From assembly GCF_002947535.1 (NCBI RefSeq), contig NZ_PUAP01000019.1:1-64000 (forward strand): 64,000 nt of DNA, written 5' to 3'. The notes below the pieces were generated by a model. The model was not told where the DNA came from. It worked only from the letters and a program-made list of their open reading frames with translations, and ran no database searches. Positions within the stretch are counted from its first letter, which is position 1. Each line of letters starts with the position of its first letter. The translations under genes and the position numbers were made by a program. The DNA is from Enterococcus mundtii. Its GTDB lineage: Bacteria > Bacillota > Bacilli > Lactobacillales > Enterococcaceae. Shown here one piece after another: positions 46,905 to 55,832 of this stretch.

Positions 46905-48154
46905 AGATAAACGTTATTGGTTTAGGCTATATTGGCCTCCCTACAGCCATCACCTTTGCTTACCATGGGGTAGAGGTTATTGGAGTAGATATTTCTGAAG
47001 CAGTGATCCGATCCTTACAACTAGGGCAAGCACCTATTGAAGAACCAGAGATTGAGACTTATCTAGGAAAGGCATTAGAACAGCAGAAATTCAAGGCACA
47101 ATCAGTACCAGAAAAAGCGGATGTCTTTATTATTGCCGTTCCTACACCAAATAAAGCGGATGAGCACGGTAGCTGTGATCTGACTTATGTGAAAGCCGCA
47201 ATGCACGCGATTTTACCCTATGTAGAAAAAGGCAATACAGTCATCGTCGAATCAACGATCCAACCACGCACGATGGAAGATGTAGTCGCTCCATTTTTTG
47301 AAGCGGAGGGGTATGTTATTGGGCAAGATCTTTACTTGCTTCATTGTCCTGAACGTGTACTACCAGGCAGGATTTTTGAAGAATTGATTAGGAATAATCG
47401 GATCATTGGCGGAATGACTGCCGCATGTATCGAACAAGGAAAGAAAGTCTATCAGACATTTGTACAAGGAGAGATGTTAGCAACTTCCACGGGAATCGCG
47501 GAGTTGTCAAAACTGATGGAAAATACGTACCGTGATTTGAATATTGCTTTAGCCAATGAATTAGTACAAATAGGGGATCGCTTAAATATTGATGCTCTAC
47601 AAGTCATTGAATTAGCCAATCAACACCCACGCGTGAACATCCATCAACCGGGACCGGGTGTCGGAGGACATTGTTTGGCTGTTGATCCTTATTTTGTTGT
47701 TGCCTCGGCACCAGAAGAAGCAAAAATGATCCAGTTAGGACGCCAGATCAACACCAATATGCCTAGGTTTATTATTAAAAAAATAGAAGAAATCCTTCTT
47801 CAGTATCAAGGCTCTAAAATCGCTATCTTAGGTCTTGCTTATAAAGGAAACATTGATGACGCAAGAGAAAGTCCGGCAATCGAGATTGTTGCAAGATTAA
47901 AACAGTCTCCCAATTATCAAGTAGTGACGTTCGATCCATATGTTCCAACAGCGGACGTCTCTCAGTTAGAGGAAGCTCTTTCAGGCAGTGATCTAGCAGT
48001 GATTCTCTGTGACCATGATGTGCTCAAAGAAATTCCGGAAGCAAGTATAAAGAAAATGAAGCAAAAGGTTGTTTTTGATACAAAAAATATTTTGACGAAT
48101 AAAGCGAGTTTCGAAAAGGCCTATTCTCTTGGAAATCTATCAGTAGAAAAGTAA
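46901..48154 (+). CDS. wecC: UDP-N-acetyl-D-mannosamine dehydrogenase
   Basis: A 417-residue NAD-dependent nucleotide-sugar dehydrogenase. The Rossmann motif VIGLGYIGLP opens the protein, and the catalytic Cys lies in GPGVGGHCLAVDPYF. Further family signatures are VPTPNKADEHGSCDL and AYKGNIDDARESPA. Sequence features fit the WecC branch that oxidises UDP-ManNAc to UDP-ManNAcA better than the UDP-glucose branch, and a wecB-like epimerase in the same cluster would supply the substrate. Other UDP-hexose substrates are not excluded. It is translationally coupled to the lipoprotein gene. Confidence 0.85.
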   Translation: MKINVIGLGYIGLPTAITFAYHGVEVIGVDISEAVIRSLQLGQAPIEEPEIETYLGKALEQQKFKAQSVPEKADVFIIAVPTPNKADEHGSCDLTYVKAAMHAILPYVEKGNTVIVESTIQPRTMEDVVAPFFEAEGYVIGQDLYLLHCPERVLPGRIFEELIRNNRIIGGMTAACIEQGKKVYQTFVQGEMLATSTGIAELSKLMENTYRDLNIALANELVQIGDRLNIDALQVIELANQHPRVNIHQPGPGVGGHCLAVDPYFVVASAPEEAKMIQLGRQINTNMPRFIIKKIEEILLQYQGSKIAILGLAYKGNIDDARESPAIEIVARLKQSPNYQVVTFDPYVPTADVSQLEEALSGSDLAVILCDHDVLKEIPEASIKKMKQKVVFDTKNILTNKASFEKAYSLGNLSVEK

Positions 48155-48191
48155 TTTGTTTCGTCAAATTTTATGATATTGAAAGGGAAAA

Positions 48192-48929
48192 ATGATGAGA
48201 AAAGAGATAAATATCAAGAAACTAAAGCAAGTCATTCAGCAAAAAAAAGGCTGGATCTTTATGATCATTAGTCTTCCCTTACTAAGCATGTTTGTCTATC
48301 TCCACTTGTTTGCTGAGCCAATCTATCAAAAAAGCGCACAGTTGTTGATCAGCCAATCGGATCATTCATCTGGACAACGGTTAGAAACACAGATGATCCA
48401 AGCAGATCTGCAACTTGTCAATACGTACAGTGCGATCATCATGAGTCCCAGAATTTTAAATGGGGTAAGTAAAGCGTTGAACGAGGACTATAGCATTTTA
48501 GAATTAAGCGAACGTTTGAGTGTCTCCAATGCAACAAACTCACAAATTATTGAAATCAATGCTTTTCATAAAAGTCCGAAAGTCGCTGCAAGGATAGCAA
48601 ATACGACGGCGAAGATTTTTAGTGAGGAGATTCCAAGTATTATGAATATCGATAATGTGACGATTTTAGCAGAAGACGAGGTTTTACCAAACGAAAGACC
48701 AGCTCGTCCACATCGTTTGCTTCTGTTTGTTTTGACCATTTTTCTAAGCTTGTTACTGGCATTGACTTTTGTTTTTATCTTGCTTGCATTTGAAAGAAGT
48801 TTCGCTTCGTCGACAGAAATTGAAGAAGTCTTGAATCTACCAATCCTTGGCGAAGTGAGTAAAGAAAAACGAGTTCCCACGTTTAAGCCGGATTCCCCAA
48901 GAAATACGAGACGGAGGGCGCGTGTGTGA
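48192..48929 (+). CDS. Wzz/CpsC-type chain-length and kinase-activator protein
   Basis: A 245-residue membrane protein with one helix near residues 20-38 and a second near 175-200, a Wzz-type extracytoplasmic part between them, and a Pro-rich ERPARPHR motif just before the second helix. The short cytoplasmic tail probably activates the adjacent tyrosine kinase, as CpsC/CapA does. Together they set polysaccharide chain length and export. The stop codon overlaps the next start. Confidence 0.88.
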   Translation: MMRKEINIKKLKQVIQQKKGWIFMIISLPLLSMFVYLHLFAEPIYQKSAQLLISQSDHSSGQRLETQMIQADLQLVNTYSAIIMSPRILNGVSKALNEDYSILELSERLSVSNATNSQIIEINAFHKSPKVAARIANTTAKIFSEEIPSIMNIDNVTILAEDEVLPNERPARPHRLLLFVLTIFLSLLLALTFVFILLAFERSFASSTEIEEVLNLPILGEVSKEKRVPTFKPDSPRNTRRRARV

Positions 48930-49570
48930 TGCGAAGTATGAAAGAAATTTATTCGATTGCCAGAGAGCAGTACAAATTGATTAGAGAAAATATCGATTAT
49001 TTACGTACCCAGCATGAAGTGAGAACGATTTTAGTGACTTCGGGTGAAAGTGGTACAGGAAAATCCACTGTGTCCGCTAATTTAGCAGTAGCCTATGCGC
49101 AAAAAGGCAATCGTACTTTGTTGATCGATGCGGATCTGCGAAAGCCCACACAGCATAAACATTTTTCGAAAGATGCGCACGTGGGACTGTCGAATTATAT
49201 CCGCAGAGATGTATCCCTTGATAGCTGTATCCAACAAGTAAATTTGGAAAATTTTGAATTTTCAATCATTACAAGCGGTCCTATTATACCTAATCCGAAT
49301 GATTTGCTCTCATCCTCCAAGTTGACTGCTACTCTAGATCATCTCAAACAAGAGTACGAAGTAGTGATCATCGATACACCACCAATCAATATCGTTTCCG
49401 ACGCGTTGATTCTTTCTAAGAAAGTAGATGGTGTGATCGTCGTTGTTCATGCAGATAAGACAAACAAGCAGGCTGCAAAAAATTCAGTGAAAAAGTTAAG
49501 GATGGTGGATGCCAAGATACTGGGGGTTGTATTGAATGGCACAGATAACGCAAAGAATTATTATTACTAA
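48929..49570 (+). CDS. bacterial tyrosine kinase, CpsD/CapB type
   Basis: A cytoplasmic BY-kinase of about 213 residues. Walker A is SGESGTGKST, Walker A' is LLIDADLRKP and Walker B is VVIIDTPP. It ends in a cluster of three tyrosines (AKNYYY) that serve as autophosphorylation sites in this family. I use the ATG at 48929; a GTG three bases earlier is nearer the usual distance from GGAGGG. No matching phosphatase (CpsB/Wzb type) is found in the locus. Confidence 0.9.
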   Translation: MRSMKEIYSIAREQYKLIRENIDYLRTQHEVRTILVTSGESGTGKSTVSANLAVAYAQKGNRTLLIDADLRKPTQHKHFSKDAHVGLSNYIRRDVSLDSCIQQVNLENFEFSIITSGPIIPNPNDLLSSSKLTATLDHLKQEYEVVIIDTPPINIVSDALILSKKVDGVIVVVHADKTNKQAAKNSVKKLRMVDAKILGVVLNGTDNAKNYYY

Positions 49571-49582
49571 GGAGAAGGAAAA

Positions 49583-50233
49583 ATGGATAGACCAACGATT
49601 GACAATGAAAAATTACATGTTACAGTAAATCGCTATATCTATTGGAAAGGTATGATCGAATTTTTGATAAGCTTGTTTCTTCTAGTGTTGCTTAGCCCAT
49701 TGTTGTTCCTTATTTGTATCAGTATAAAATGTTGTGACTGGCAAGCACCGATCCTCTTCAAACAAGTGCGCGTAGGCAAAAATGAACAAACCTTTTTAAT
49801 GTATAAATTCCGAACGATGTATCCCGGAGCGGATAAGCAGCTGAATGATTTTTTAGATAAAAATGAAATCGAAGGTCCGATGTTCAAACTAAAAAATGAC
49901 CCACGTATCACAAAGATCGGGCGTTTTCTTCGTAAGTCGAGCTTGGATGAATTTCCACAGTTAGTAAATGTTTTAAGAGGAGAAATGGCGTTGATCGGGC
50001 CTCGTCCTCCATTGGAAAGAGAAGTGGCGGAGTATTCTGCTACGGATAAAAAAAGACTCACTATTACGCCTGGATGCACAGGACTATGGCAAGTAAGTGG
50101 CCGTAATGAATTAAGCTTCCGTGAAATGGTCACATTGGATCTGTATTATATCGATAATCTTACTCCTTGGCTGGATTTTAAAATTTTTATGAAGACGATT
50201 GGAACAGTGTTGCTTCCTAAAGGAGCTTTTTAA
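49583..50233 (+). CDS. undecaprenyl-phosphate sugar-1-phosphate transferase
   Basis: A 216-residue initiating transferase of the bacterial sugar transferase family (WbaP/CpsE C-terminal type). It has one N-terminal membrane hairpin (about 23-48), the MYKFRTM motif, a LRKSSLDEFPQL helix and LIGPRPPLERE. It transfers the first sugar phosphate onto undecaprenyl phosphate to start repeat-unit assembly. It lacks the long N-terminal membrane region of the full-length WbaP proteins. The sugar itself cannot be inferred. Its stop overlaps the next start by one base. Confidence 0.9.
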   Translation: MDRPTIDNEKLHVTVNRYIYWKGMIEFLISLFLLVLLSPLLFLICISIKCCDWQAPILFKQVRVGKNEQTFLMYKFRTMYPGADKQLNDFLDKNEIEGPMFKLKNDPRITKIGRFLRKSSLDEFPQLVNVLRGEMALIGPRPPLEREVAEYSATDKKRLTITPGCTGLWQVSGRNELSFREMVTLDLYYIDNLTPWLDFKIFMKTIGTVLLPKGAF

Positions 50234-50979
50234 TGAATAGGCAGCGACGAATCGAGATTCTTGGAAGCAAGTTAGATCCGCTTACTTTAGTTGAGACCAT
50301 CACTGCAATCGAGCAAATGATCGAACAAGGAATCCATGCACAACACGTTTCAATAAACGCAGGTAAAATAAATTTGATGAAAGAAGATCCTACGCTACGA
50401 CGTATTGTGAATCAAGCAACACTGATCACGGCGGATGGGCAATCGATTGTGTGGGCAGCCCGTTATTTGGGCTATGATGTACCTGAAAGAGTGACCGGAA
50501 TCGATCTTTTTCGTGAGTTGGTGAAGTTAGCTGCTGAAAAAGGCTGGCGACCATACTATCTGGGGGCAACGGAAGAAGTTGTTGCATCCGTTGTTGCTCA
50601 TGATCAGAAAAAATATCCTGATCTTGCCATTGCAGGTTATCATCATGGTTATTTTTCAAATGAAGAATCCCATCAGATTGCCAGAGAAATCGCGGAAGCA
50701 AAACCAGATCTGCTATTCATTGCTTTTTCAAGTCCTCAAAAGGAAATATGGATTGAAACGTTCAAAGAGGTACTACAAGTCCCCTTTTCAATGGGCGTTG
50801 GCGGAAGCTTCGATATTGTAGCAGGTAAGACAAAACGCGCACCAAGATGGATGCAAGAGTCTGGACTAGAGTGGTTTTACCGATTTATCCAAGAACCAGT
50901 AAGGATGTTTGATCGTTACATCAGAGGGAACATCCGCTTTTTAAAATCAGTTTGGCGAGAGAAGCGAAAGAACGTATGA
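50233..50979 (+). CDS. WecG/TagA/CpsF glycosyltransferase
   Basis: A 248-residue GT26-family enzyme. The ITADGQSIVWAARYLG, ERVTGIDLF and PQKEIWIE segments are typical of the group. Members add ManNAc (TagA) or ManNAcA (WecG) to a lipid-linked amino sugar. With wecB- and wecC-like genes in the same operon, ManNAcA is the likely donor sugar here. The enzyme works at the inner membrane face. Confidence 0.9.
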   Translation: MNRQRRIEILGSKLDPLTLVETITAIEQMIEQGIHAQHVSINAGKINLMKEDPTLRRIVNQATLITADGQSIVWAARYLGYDVPERVTGIDLFRELVKLAAEKGWRPYYLGATEEVVASVVAHDQKKYPDLAIAGYHHGYFSNEESHQIAREIAEAKPDLLFIAFSSPQKEIWIETFKEVLQVPFSMGVGGSFDIVAGKTKRAPRWMQESGLEWFYRFIQEPVRMFDRYIRGNIRFLKSVWREKRKNV

Positions 50980-52229
50980 ATACAAATAAACAGAGAACGA
51001 TCACTTTTTTTATGGGTATCGTAGCTATCTTTCCAGTCATCGATGTGTTGAATGGCTTGTTCCTAAGCATCGGCGTTCGCTTTCCGATCGGTGTCGTTTA
51101 TCGCCTACTCTTTTTTTTGTTTCTGATTGGAATGATCGTTTTTGGTCGTATTACACGTAGCTATTATACGTATTTGACCTATGGCTTCATCGCGACCACA
51201 CTTGCGCTTTTCTTACTACAGTCTGCTTTCTTGCAGTATTCCTGGTCATGGTTGATTGCGGATTTATCTGTATATATCAAATACCTTTTATGGGTATTGA
51301 TTCCTTATTTTGTATATCAACGTAAGGAACTGATTTCCAAAGTTCATTACGATCAATTATTCATTATTATCAGCGTCCTGTTTACACTAGGATTACTGAT
51401 TCCTTACTTTTTAGGGCTAGGCTATCAAACGTATGACAACTCTGATGCTGGATATAAAGGATATTTCTTTGCGAATAATGATACGAGTTTTGCATTTATT
51501 GTGTCGATTACTTTTACTGTTCAAGCGTTGATCGAATCAATAAAAGAACAAAATCATAGGCGTTCTCTTTTTCTAGGTAGCCTATTTGTTGGGAATTTCG
51601 TTTGTTTAGTACTTGTCGGGACCAAGACGGGGATTTTTTATGGCCTAACTACGTTGCTTTATCTGTTGTGGCGGTTGATCAAAGGGATTGAGCGACAAGC
51701 ATTGATGCAACAGCTATTTATCTGGTTACTTAGCTTTTTTTCGATCTTTTGGTTGGTCGTACAAGGTTTTCCTTTGATGATCGAAGCAGTTGAAGGGACG
51801 TATGTACGTCTAGTCTATTTTTATCATTTATTCGATGGTGATTTGATCCGTTTGATTTCAAGTTCACGGAGTGATTTTTTGATTGGGGGTATGTCTGCTT
51901 TTTTGAATGATGAATGGCGACATTTTACGATGATCTTTGGACAAGGATTCGAATATCGCTTAGCGAACTTTGGTCGCCTAGGTTTAATTGAAATGGATTT
52001 CTTCGATACGCTTTTTGGACAAGGTTTTTTAGGGACCAGTTTATTGATACTCATGAGCGCTTATTTTCTCTACTTGGCATTTCAATCTACCAAGCGTTCG
52101 GTGTATAGCTTGGGGTTGATCGTTGTCTTTTTTTATAGCTTTTTTGCGGGGCACGTGTTGTATTCTGCATTATCTTCTACTTTTTTAGGACTGATTTGTG
52201 GAGGGATTATTTTAACAGAGAAAGAGTGA
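50976..52229 (+). CDS. O-antigen polymerase/ligase-like membrane protein (Wzy)
   Basis: A membrane protein of about 417 residues with roughly ten to twelve helices and a large extracytoplasmic loop in the second half (around residues 270-335). The topology fits a Wzy-type repeat-unit polymerase, and no other gene in the cluster could fill that role. I use the ATG at 50976, which overlaps the previous stop (ATGA). Sequence conservation in this family is low, so the call rests on topology and context. Confidence 0.75.
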   Translation: MNTNKQRTITFFMGIVAIFPVIDVLNGLFLSIGVRFPIGVVYRLLFFLFLIGMIVFGRITRSYYTYLTYGFIATTLALFLLQSAFLQYSWSWLIADLSVYIKYLLWVLIPYFVYQRKELISKVHYDQLFIIISVLFTLGLLIPYFLGLGYQTYDNSDAGYKGYFFANNDTSFAFIVSITFTVQALIESIKEQNHRRSLFLGSLFVGNFVCLVLVGTKTGIFYGLTTLLYLLWRLIKGIERQALMQQLFIWLLSFFSIFWLVVQGFPLMIEAVEGTYVRLVYFYHLFDGDLIRLISSSRSDFLIGGMSAFLNDEWRHFTMIFGQGFEYRLANFGRLGLIEMDFFDTLFGQGFLGTSLLILMSAYFLYLAFQSTKRSVYSLGLIVVFFYSFFAGHVLYSALSSTFLGLICGGIILTEKE

Positions 52230-52237
52230 GATAGTTA

Positions 52238-53653
52238 TTGAAAAAAATACTGATAAGACTAGGTTTTTTCTCCATCGGCTCATTAGGTTCAGCAGTCTTG
52301 AATCTGGTGCTTTTACCAGTGACGACGACCTTTTTAAGTCCAGAGGAATACGGTAAAACTAGTATGTTTTTTCTCGCACAGACTTTTTTGATCTACGTGA
52401 TTTATCTAGGTTTTGATCAAGCTTTTACACGTGAATACCATGACCAAGAAAATAAGAAGTCACTTTTGCAACAATCAATGATGATCCCATTGATTGGCTC
52501 TATTATTTTGGCCATGAACTTAGTACTTTATGCAAATCATTTTTCGATGTTTTTATTTGAAGATCCCTCTTATACAAAGGCGATTTACTTACTAGCTATA
52601 TCAGCAATATTATTGATTTTTGAGCGTTTTATTTTGTTGAATATTCGTATGCAAAACAAAGCAATCATATTTTCGGTCTATAGTATTTTAGTCAAGCTCA
52701 TCATTTTGTTGTTTACCTTGCTCTTTCTTTACGTGGGTAGACCTACTTTTATTACAGTTGTCTACGGGATGTTAGTAGGGCAGATCATTGGGGACTGTGT
52801 CCTGATCATTGGGAATGGTATGCTTTTTTATCCACTCAACCTCACCCTCGACAAATCGTTGATCAACAATCTATGTCGCTTTGGTTTTCCAACAGTTGTA
52901 GGAACATTTCTTTATAGTTTATTAACGATCATTGACAAAGTCATGTTACGCCATTTTGCGGATTTCACTTCGTTAGGTATCTACACCGCTGCCTTTAAAG
53001 TAGCAAGTGCCTTGATGATCTTGCAAGTAAGCTTTGCAAATTTTTGGATCCCAACTGCTTACGAGTGGTACAAAAAGAATAAACCGCTAGTCCACTATGA
53101 ACGTGTCAGTCACTTGATGATGTTTCTATTATCGTTTTGTTTTTTGATAATGGTTCTCTTTAAGGAAAGTATCGTTTTATTATTGTCCAGTGAGTATAGC
53201 GAAGCGCAGCATTTGGTTCCGCTACTCTCCTTTTATCCATTGATGATGACGATCAGTGAAACCACTAACTTAGGAATCGTCTTTTCTAAAAAAAGTCATT
53301 TGAATATTGCAGCTTCTCTATTTGCTGTACTAGCTGCAGGTTTGACACATTTGTTTTTCGTGCCTCTATTTGGTGCGACAGGGGCAGCTGCTGCAACAGG
53401 GCTAGGTTACTTGGTTTTCTTTTTTTCCCGTACTTATTTTTCGATGAAACATTGGCAAGGTTTTTCAGTAAAACGACAAGTCAGTTTGTCGCTGTTACTT
53501 TACTGGTTTGCTCTTTTTACCGCAGTAAATCAGAACTTCTGGCTAGAAAAGGGAATGGTGTTGCTCTTGCTATTACTCATGCTCATTCTCTATCAGAATG
53601 AGCTGAAACTGATGAAACTATTTTTTCAAGAAAGGAGCATCCGAAAAGTATGA
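52238..53653 (+). CDS. Wzx-type polysaccharide flippase
   Basis: A 471-residue polytopic membrane protein with about twelve to fourteen helices, of the polysaccharide transporter (MOP) superfamily. An N-terminal FFSIGSLGSAVLNLVLLPV helix and a following SPEEYGKTSMF motif are typical. It would move the undecaprenyl-linked repeat unit across the membrane for polymerisation. It starts with TTG eight bases after the previous stop, with a weak RBS. Confidence 0.9.
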   Translation: MKKILIRLGFFSIGSLGSAVLNLVLLPVTTTFLSPEEYGKTSMFFLAQTFLIYVIYLGFDQAFTREYHDQENKKSLLQQSMMIPLIGSIILAMNLVLYANHFSMFLFEDPSYTKAIYLLAISAILLIFERFILLNIRMQNKAIIFSVYSILVKLIILLFTLLFLYVGRPTFITVVYGMLVGQIIGDCVLIIGNGMLFYPLNLTLDKSLINNLCRFGFPTVVGTFLYSLLTIIDKVMLRHFADFTSLGIYTAAFKVASALMILQVSFANFWIPTAYEWYKKNKPLVHYERVSHLMMFLLSFCFLIMVLFKESIVLLLSSEYSEAQHLVPLLSFYPLMMTISETTNLGIVFSKKSHLNIAASLFAVLAAGLTHLFFVPLFGATGAAAATGLGYLVFFFSRTYFSMKHWQGFSVKRQVSLSLLLYWFALFTAVNQNFWLEKGMVLLLLLLMLILYQNELKLMKLFFQERSIRKV

Positions 53654-54687
53654 ATATTATGATCATTGGGCCTGATCCAAATGCTCAAGGAGGGATCGCA
53701 ACGGTTATCCAGAATTTTAAAAAAGCAAAAGCACCAGAAGATTTGCACTTTTTTTTTCATCGAACATGGGCAGAGAAAAGAAAATTTCTTACCCAGTGTA
53801 AAGCATTTTTGACTTTTCGTTCTCATATAAAAAAAGAAAAGTGTCGCATCCTCCATTTTCACGTGGCACAAAAGGGTAGTTTTTATCGAAAGAGTCTTTT
53901 ATTATTACTGGCTCCAAGAAACTGTCGAACGATATTCCATATGCACGCTTCACAATTCGATCGTTTTTATCAGCAGAGCCATCCTGTGATGAAGCGTTGG
54001 ATACGGTTTATTTTGAAGCGTGTAGATCACTTGGTGGTATTAAGTAACAGTTGGGCTGATTATTATCAAACAGTAACGGATACACCTATTTCTATTCTGC
54101 CAAATGCAGTAGAATTACCTTCTCGAAATCTCTATGATCCGCAAGCAACTTGGATTCTTACACTTGGTCGAATTGGTAAAAGAAAGGGCAGCTTTGATCT
54201 TTTGGAAGTTGCAAAAAAAGTAGCAGTAGAATTTCCAGATATTCGCTTCATGTTATATGGAGATGAAGAAAATGAACAAATTGCCCAACAGATCAAAAGA
54301 GAGAACATCCAGAATGTTTTTCTGAATGGTTGGGTCTCAAAAGAGGAGTTACCAGTCTTGTTCCAACAAACAGTGTTGCATTTTCTTCCTTCTTATCATG
54401 AGGGGTTACCGATGGCGATTTTAGAAACCATGGCAGCAGGAATACCAAATGTCACAACAAAAGTTGGTGGGATCCCTGAGTTGATCGAACAGGATAAAAA
54501 TGGATATTTGGTGGATGCGGGAGATACACAAGCAATGCTCGCAGGATTACGAAAATTATTACAAGATAAGGAACAGCGTTTACAGTTGAGCCAGGAGGCG
54601 AGATCCGTGATTGTCAAAGACTATGCACTGCAACCATATTTGGTGCAATGGCGCAACATTTATGAAAAGCACTATTCTTTACTTTAA
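53650..54687 (+). CDS. GT4-family glycosyltransferase
   Basis: A 345-residue GT-B glycosyltransferase. GGIATVIQNF at the start is the N-terminal glycine motif, and SYHEGLPMAILETMAAGIP carries the EX7E-type donor-binding segment of family 4. It is one of only two committed transferases in the locus besides the initiating enzyme. Donor and acceptor are unknown. It overlaps the flippase stop (ATGA). Confidence 0.9.
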   Translation: MNIMIIGPDPNAQGGIATVIQNFKKAKAPEDLHFFFHRTWAEKRKFLTQCKAFLTFRSHIKKEKCRILHFHVAQKGSFYRKSLLLLLAPRNCRTIFHMHASQFDRFYQQSHPVMKRWIRFILKRVDHLVVLSNSWADYYQTVTDTPISILPNAVELPSRNLYDPQATWILTLGRIGKRKGSFDLLEVAKKVAVEFPDIRFMLYGDEENEQIAQQIKRENIQNVFLNGWVSKEELPVLFQQTVLHFLPSYHEGLPMAILETMAAGIPNVTTKVGGIPELIEQDKNGYLVDAGDTQAMLAGLRKLLQDKEQRLQLSQEARSVIVKDYALQPYLVQWRNIYEKHYSLL

Positions 54688-54711
54688 AAAACACACATAA
54701 AAAGGAGCATT

Positions 54712-55818
54712 ATGGAAAAAATAAAGGTATTATCAATCTTTGGTACTCGTCCAGAGGCAATCAAAATGGCACCTATCATCAAAGCATTGGAGAAAGACCC
54801 CCGCTTTCTTTCCAAGATCGTAGTGACAGGGCAACATCGCGAAATGCTTGATCAAACGATGGCTTCTTTTCAACTAGTATCTGATTACAATTTAGCGATC
54901 ATGCGTGAAAATCAGACATTGTTTAGTATGACGAGTCGAATCTTGGAAGGGCTAGAAGCTGTTTTTCAAGCAGAGCGTCCAGATCTCGTATTAGTACATG
55001 GCGACACAACTACTGCTTTAGCTGCTGCGCTCGCTGCGTTTTATCAACAGATTTTGATTGGACATGTGGAAGCCGGGTTACGAACTGGCGACAAACAAGA
55101 TCCATTTCCAGAAGAAATGAATCGCCGATTGATCGATCAGTTATCTGATTTTTTATTCGCTCCGACCGAACAGAGCAAAGAAAATCTTTGCAAAGAGAAT
55201 CATCCGCAAGAGCGTATATCGGTTACTGGCAACACGTCGATCGATGCGTTGTACCATACCTTAGATCAAAGAAAACCAAAATCATTGAAGTTTGTGGAAG
55301 ATGAAAAGAAGATCTTGCTGGTGACCATGCATCGGCGAGAGAATATTGGCTTACCGATGGAAAATGTATTTCGCGCATTAAAACGAATTGCGATCGATCA
55401 CCCGACACTGAATGTAGTCTTTCCTGTACATAAAAATCCAAAAGTACGGGAAATAGCCAATCAATATTTAGAGAGGCAAGCGAATATCCAACTCATCGAA
55501 CCATTAGATACACCAGAATTTTATCAACTTCTTTCAAAAAGCTATTTGATCTTGACCGATTCAGGAGGGATACAAGAAGAGGCTCCTTCATTAGGCGTAC
55601 CTGTGTTGATTGCTCGAGAAACGACGGAGCGACCAGAAGGCGTGTCAGCAGGTACATTACTATTAGTTGGAACGGAAGAAGAACAAGTATACACAAAGAT
55701 CACGCACTTATTAACAGATAAAAAAACTTATGAGGCTATGGCACAAGCCAAAAATCCTTATGGAGATGGTCAAGCCAGTAGCCGGATCGTGGATCAACTT
55801 AAAAGTTATTTCAATTAG
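54712..55818 (+). CDS. wecB: UDP-N-acetylglucosamine 2-epimerase
   Basis: A 368-residue non-hydrolysing epimerase that converts UDP-GlcNAc to UDP-ManNAc. GTRPEAIKMAPI, HVEAGLRTGD, PFPEEMNRRLID and TDSGGIQEEAPSLG are all present. Its product feeds the WecC-like dehydrogenase encoded earlier in the operon. The gene may also be called mnaA. AAAGGAG precedes the ATG. Confidence 0.95.
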   Translation: MEKIKVLSIFGTRPEAIKMAPIIKALEKDPRFLSKIVVTGQHREMLDQTMASFQLVSDYNLAIMRENQTLFSMTSRILEGLEAVFQAERPDLVLVHGDTTTALAAALAAFYQQILIGHVEAGLRTGDKQDPFPEEMNRRLIDQLSDFLFAPTEQSKENLCKENHPQERISVTGNTSIDALYHTLDQRKPKSLKFVEDEKKILLVTMHRRENIGLPMENVFRALKRIAIDHPTLNVVFPVHKNPKVREIANQYLERQANIQLIEPLDTPEFYQLLSKSYLILTDSGGIQEEAPSLGVPVLIARETTERPEGVSAGTLLLVGTEEEQVYTKITHLLTDKKTYEAMAQAKNPYGDGQASSRIVDQLKSYFN

Positions 55819-55832
55819 AAGAAGGTGAAGTT

